From positions 496,001 to 560,000 of the forward strand of contig CANKYO010000001.1 in the NCBI GenBank assembly GCA_947488175.1: 64,000 bases of DNA, in the 5' to 3' direction. Positions 61,596 to 64,000 of this stretch are shown here, in pieces. The notes under the pieces are model-generated. The model was not told the origin of the DNA. It was given only the letters and a program-made list of their open reading frames with translations, and ran no database searches. This stretch comes from an uncultured Paracoccaceae bacterium. GTDB lineage: Bacteria; Pseudomonadota; Alphaproteobacteria; Rhodobacterales; Rhodobacteraceae. The translations under genes were made by a program, and so were the position numbers. Within the stretch, counting starts at the first letter, position 1. Each line of letters opens with the position of its first letter.

Positions 61596-64000
61596 TCAGG
61601 TTTTGGGAAGAACCACACGAAACGCCGTGCCATATTGCCCTGGCAGATAGCCGATCTCGCCACCCAGCCGGTGCATGATCTCGCGGCAGATCGCCAATCC
61701 CAGACCGGCACCACCCGCCCTTGATTGATCGATCACCCGCGAAAACTTCTCAAATATCATCTGCTGATTTTCCGGCGAAATACCAAAACCGTTGTCGACA
61801 AAATCAATATGGTAGACATCGGTCTTCTCCTTCACTGATATCTTCAGTTTCGGCTTTTCAGCAGCACAGTATTTGCGGGCGTTGGCAATAAGATTGATAA
61901 ACACCTGCCCCAACCGGTCCAGATCGGTGGTCAGGGTCACATTCTCGGATACAGGATCGCGCACAATCTCAAGGTTCTCGCCCCCGACGCCAGAGGCGCG
62001 CACGGCCCGATCCAACAGATCCCGCATCTGTCCGGTCTGTCGCTGCAAGGTTACCTGACCATTCTCGAGCACGGACAAATCAAGCAGATCATCCAGCAAA
62101 CGGGTCAAACGAACAGCCTCTTCCTGGATGATCACAGCATAGCGCGATTTGTCATCGGTCGCGATATCCGGGTTGCCCAATATCTCGGAGAATGACCGGA
62201 TCGAGGTCATCGGCGTGCGTAATTCATGGCTGATCTGGCTTAGAAATGCATCTTTCTGGATGGACAAGGCGGTCAGCTTTTCATTGGCATCACGCAACGC
62301 GCGGGCCGTGCGTTCCTGTTCGGCCGATTTCGCCTCCAAACGGTTGGAGTACTCCAATATCTGCGCTGCCTCATCCGCAACGGCAATCAGATCCTCAACC
62401 AGAACACCGCTACCGCCGATGATCTGGCCAATCATGGCGTGGGCCGTGGCCGCACCGACCGACCCAGACAGCTCGCGCTCCAGCCGCTCAATGAATTCCG
62501 GTGTCACCTCTGGAAGATAACCAACCTTGCCCTGATGCTGCACTTCGCGCTGAAAGATGGCCTGCGCCTCATCACTGCCAAGTATCCGTTGCGCCATTAC
62601 AAGCAAATCCTCAGCCCCCGCAGCCGCCGTTGTCCATGCCCGCGCGCCGGCGGACCGTTCGAGCACGTTGACAAACTGCGCGCCCTGCAGACGTTCCAGG
62701 GGCGTCGGAAAGCTGACCAGCGACCCGATAATGAAGGTGGAGGTATTCAGAAGCATCGACCACATCACGCTATGCACCAGGGGGTCCATGCCCGATATGC
62801 CAAACAGGGCCTGCGGGCGGAGCCAATTGATGCCAAAAGGGCCCGCATCCATGACTGCTTGCGATATGACCGCATCAACTCCAAAGCTTGGCAAGAACAG
62901 CGTCCAGACCCAGACTAACAAGCCAATGACAAGGCCGAATGCGGCGCCAATGCGGGTCGCACCGCGCCAGAAGATGCCGCCGATCATCGCAGGCAGGATC
63001 TGCACCGCCCCCGCAAATGACACCAAACCAATCGCGGCAAGGGCCGTTCCCCCGCCCGAAAAGCGATAATAGAGAAACCCAAGGGCCAGTATGCCTGCAA
63101 TCGAAAGTCGCCGCGCCAGCAGGATGATCTGACGCACATCCCCTGACATCACAGCACCTTCCTGGTTCTGCAACCGAAACCACAGCGGCACGACGATATG
63201 GTTCGACACCATGGTCGCCAATGCGATGGTGGCGACAATGACCATTGATGTAGCTGACGAAAAACCACCTAGAAATGACAGCATGGCAAGCCCGTCGCGC
63301 CCTTCACTCAATGGCAGGGTCAATACAAACAAATCCGGATTGCTGCCTGCAGGCAAAAGATCCAGCCCCACAATCGCAATCGGCACGACAAACAGGCTCA
63401 TCAGAAACAGATAGAGCGGGAATGCCCAAGTCGCGACGCGCAGATGACGCTCATCCGCGTTTTCGACAACCAGCACCTGAAACATGCGAGGCAGGCACAG
63501 GAACGCCGCCGCCGACAGGAAAATCAACGTCGCCCAGCGCCCGCCCGACTGGTCCCACAGATCGACCGGTGATGCGTCAATGCGATCCAGCATCGCACCG
63601 GCACCGCCTGCGATGCCCCAGACCACAAATGCCCCCACGCCCACAAGGGCCACCAGTTTGACAACCGCCTCGACAGCGATGGCCATGACGATCCCGTGGT
63701 GACGTTCGTTGGCATCAAGGTTACGTGTGCCAAAAAGCACGGTAAAAACGGCCAGCCCGATAGCGACCCAGCCTGCGGTGGCGTTCAATTCGGACCGGCC
63801 CCATGTCTCACCTGCGTTCTGGGCAAAAACCGAAAATGACAGGGTGACCGACTGCAACTGCAACGCAATATAGGGGGTTGCTGCCACAACGCAGATCAGC
63901 GTGACAATCACGCCAAGCAACGTGGATTTGCCAAAGCGTGATGAAACAAGATCGGCAATCGACGTGATCCGCTGGGTGCGCCCAATGCGCACCAGACGGC
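61596..64000 (-). CDS. Sodium/solute symporter fused to sensor histidine kinase (partial)
   Basis: At least 800 residues, cut by the window edge at its N-terminus (the frame has no stop up to 64000). About eleven helices of the SSS/PutP type (WVAIGLAVFTVLFGTRNLDANERHHGIVMAIAVEAVVKL), then a helical linker and a kinase: H-box SHELRTPMTSIRSFSEIL, N-box NLIANARKY, G-boxes VDNGFGISPENQQMIFEKFSR and GAGLGLAIC. CbrA-type architecture: the transporter part senses or imports a substrate (such as acetate, proline or histidine) and controls a response regulator not in view. Confidence 0.9.
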   Translation of the reverse strand, partial: RLVRIGRTQRITSIADLVSSRFGKSTLLGVIVTLICVVAATPYIALQLQSVTLSFSVFAQNAGETWGRSELNATAGWVAIGLAVFTVLFGTRNLDANERHHGIVMAIAVEAVVKLVALVGVGAFVVWGIAGGAGAMLDRIDASPVDLWDQSGGRWATLIFLSAAAFLCLPRMFQVLVVENADERHLRVATWAFPLYLFLMSLFVVPIAIVGLDLLPAGSNPDLFVLTLPLSEGRDGLAMLSFLGGFSSATSMVIVATIALATMVSNHIVVPLWFRLQNQEGAVMSGDVRQIILLARRLSIAGILALGFLYYRFSGGGTALAAIGLVSFAGAVQILPAMIGGIFWRGATRIGAAFGLVIGLLVWVWTLFLPSFGVDAVISQAVMDAGPFGINWLRPQALFGISGMDPLVHSVMWSMLLNTSTFIIGSLVSFPTPLERLQGAQFVNVLERSAGARAWTTAAAGAEDLLVMAQRILGSDEAQAIFQREVQHQGKVGYLPEVTPEFIERLERELSGSVGAATAHAMIGQIIGGSGVLVEDLIAVADEAAQILEYSNRLEAKSAEQERTARALRDANEKLTALSIQKDAFLSQISHELRTPMTSIRSFSEILGNPDIATDDKSRYAVIIQEEAVRLTRLLDDLLDLSVLENGQVTLQRQTGQMRDLLDRAVRASGVGGENLEIVRDPVSENVTLTTDLDRLGQVFINLIANARKYCAAEKPKLKISVKEKTDVYHIDFVDNGFGISPENQQMIFEKFSRVIDQSRAGGAGLGLAICREIMHRLGGEIGYLPGQYGTAFRVVLPKT

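Noticed and set aside
1..64000. CRISPR arrays, rRNA and tRNA genes
   Set aside because: No evenly spaced repeats and no cloverleaf with T-arm GGTTCRA pattern were found; a GGTTCAAATC at 17394 lies inside the lipoprotein gene.

Overview
The window looks like chromosome of an alphaproteobacterium of the Rhodobacterales (Roseobacter/Rhodobacter type). The pointers are a sorbitol/mannitol operon in the Rhodobacter smoEFGKS-mtlK order, a GapR/DUF2312 protein, a FliM/FliN-like SpoA protein of the kind seen in this order, an SqrR/BigR-type sulfide repressor, and dense, GTG-tolerant coding with many ATGA overlaps. No rRNA, tRNA, CRISPR array or complete insertion sequence was found. The only mobile-DNA trace is a frameshifted tyrosine-integrase remnant near 7.9-8.6 kb.

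Layout. 0-7.3 kb: the end of a cation/proton antiporter, then a polyamine-type ABC importer operon with an Asp/Glu/hydantoin racemase, divergent from a GntR/FCD regulator and a GNAT acetyltransferase. 7.3-9.1 kb: a gene-poor scar with the broken integrase. 9.1-16.7 kb: LacI-type regulator and sorbitol/mannitol importer plus two polyol dehydrogenases. 16.9-20.6 kb: an Mla-like lipid-transport operon (STAS-MlaE, MlaF, MlaD, PqiC-like lipoprotein). 20.7-32.8 kb: a low-oxygen/stress island. It holds a FixL-like haem-PAS hybrid kinase, an OmpR-type response regulator, an FNR/FixK-type regulator without an Fe-S cysteine cluster, a phasin, a P2-type cation ATPase, DUF2267, a membrane-anchored polymer-forming (bactofilin-like) protein, Hsp20, CbpM/CbpA co-chaperones and a universal stress protein. 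FNR-type TTGAT-N4-ATCAA boxes sit in its divergent promoters at class II spacing.

32.8-37.3 kb: a compact module of Gfo/Idh/MocA protein, GntR regulator, LLM flavin monooxygenase, aldo/keto reductase and flavin reductase. It matches the oxidative sulfoquinovose (sulfo-SMO) pathway, with the Gfo/Idh/MocA protein as a candidate NAD-dependent (GH188-type) sulfoquinovosidase. 37.5-41.8 kb: methyltransferase, glycerate 2-kinase and two unknown proteins. 41.9-49.3 kb: complete xylose operon (xylF, H, G, B, A) divergent from a ROK repressor. 49.3-55.4 kb: CRTAC1-like FG-GAP protein facing a dihaem cytochrome c peroxidase, an orphan FbpB-like permease, an unknown protein, GapR and a small membrane protein. 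55.4-57.8 kb: an APH-type kinase divergent from an acyl-CoA dehydrogenase, which together resemble a split ACAD11. 57.7-60.3 kb: sulfide/persulfide module (SqrR/BigR-like repressor, ETHE1-type dioxygenase, two YeeE/YedE proteins, DUF442-type phosphatase/sulfurtransferase). 60.4-64 kb: FliM/FliN-like protein and a symporter-histidine kinase fusion cut by the window edge.

Cross-cutting patterns: all three ABC importers that have their own binding protein carry a perfect stem-loop of 10 or 11 bp directly after the binding-protein gene and before the first permease. The FNR-type boxes in the 20-33 kb island are placed so that one box can serve two divergent genes. That island resembles, in gene content and sensor logic, the mycobacterial DosR dormancy regulon (haem sensor, Usp, Hsp20, CtpF-type ATPase), which is the most interesting system seen here.
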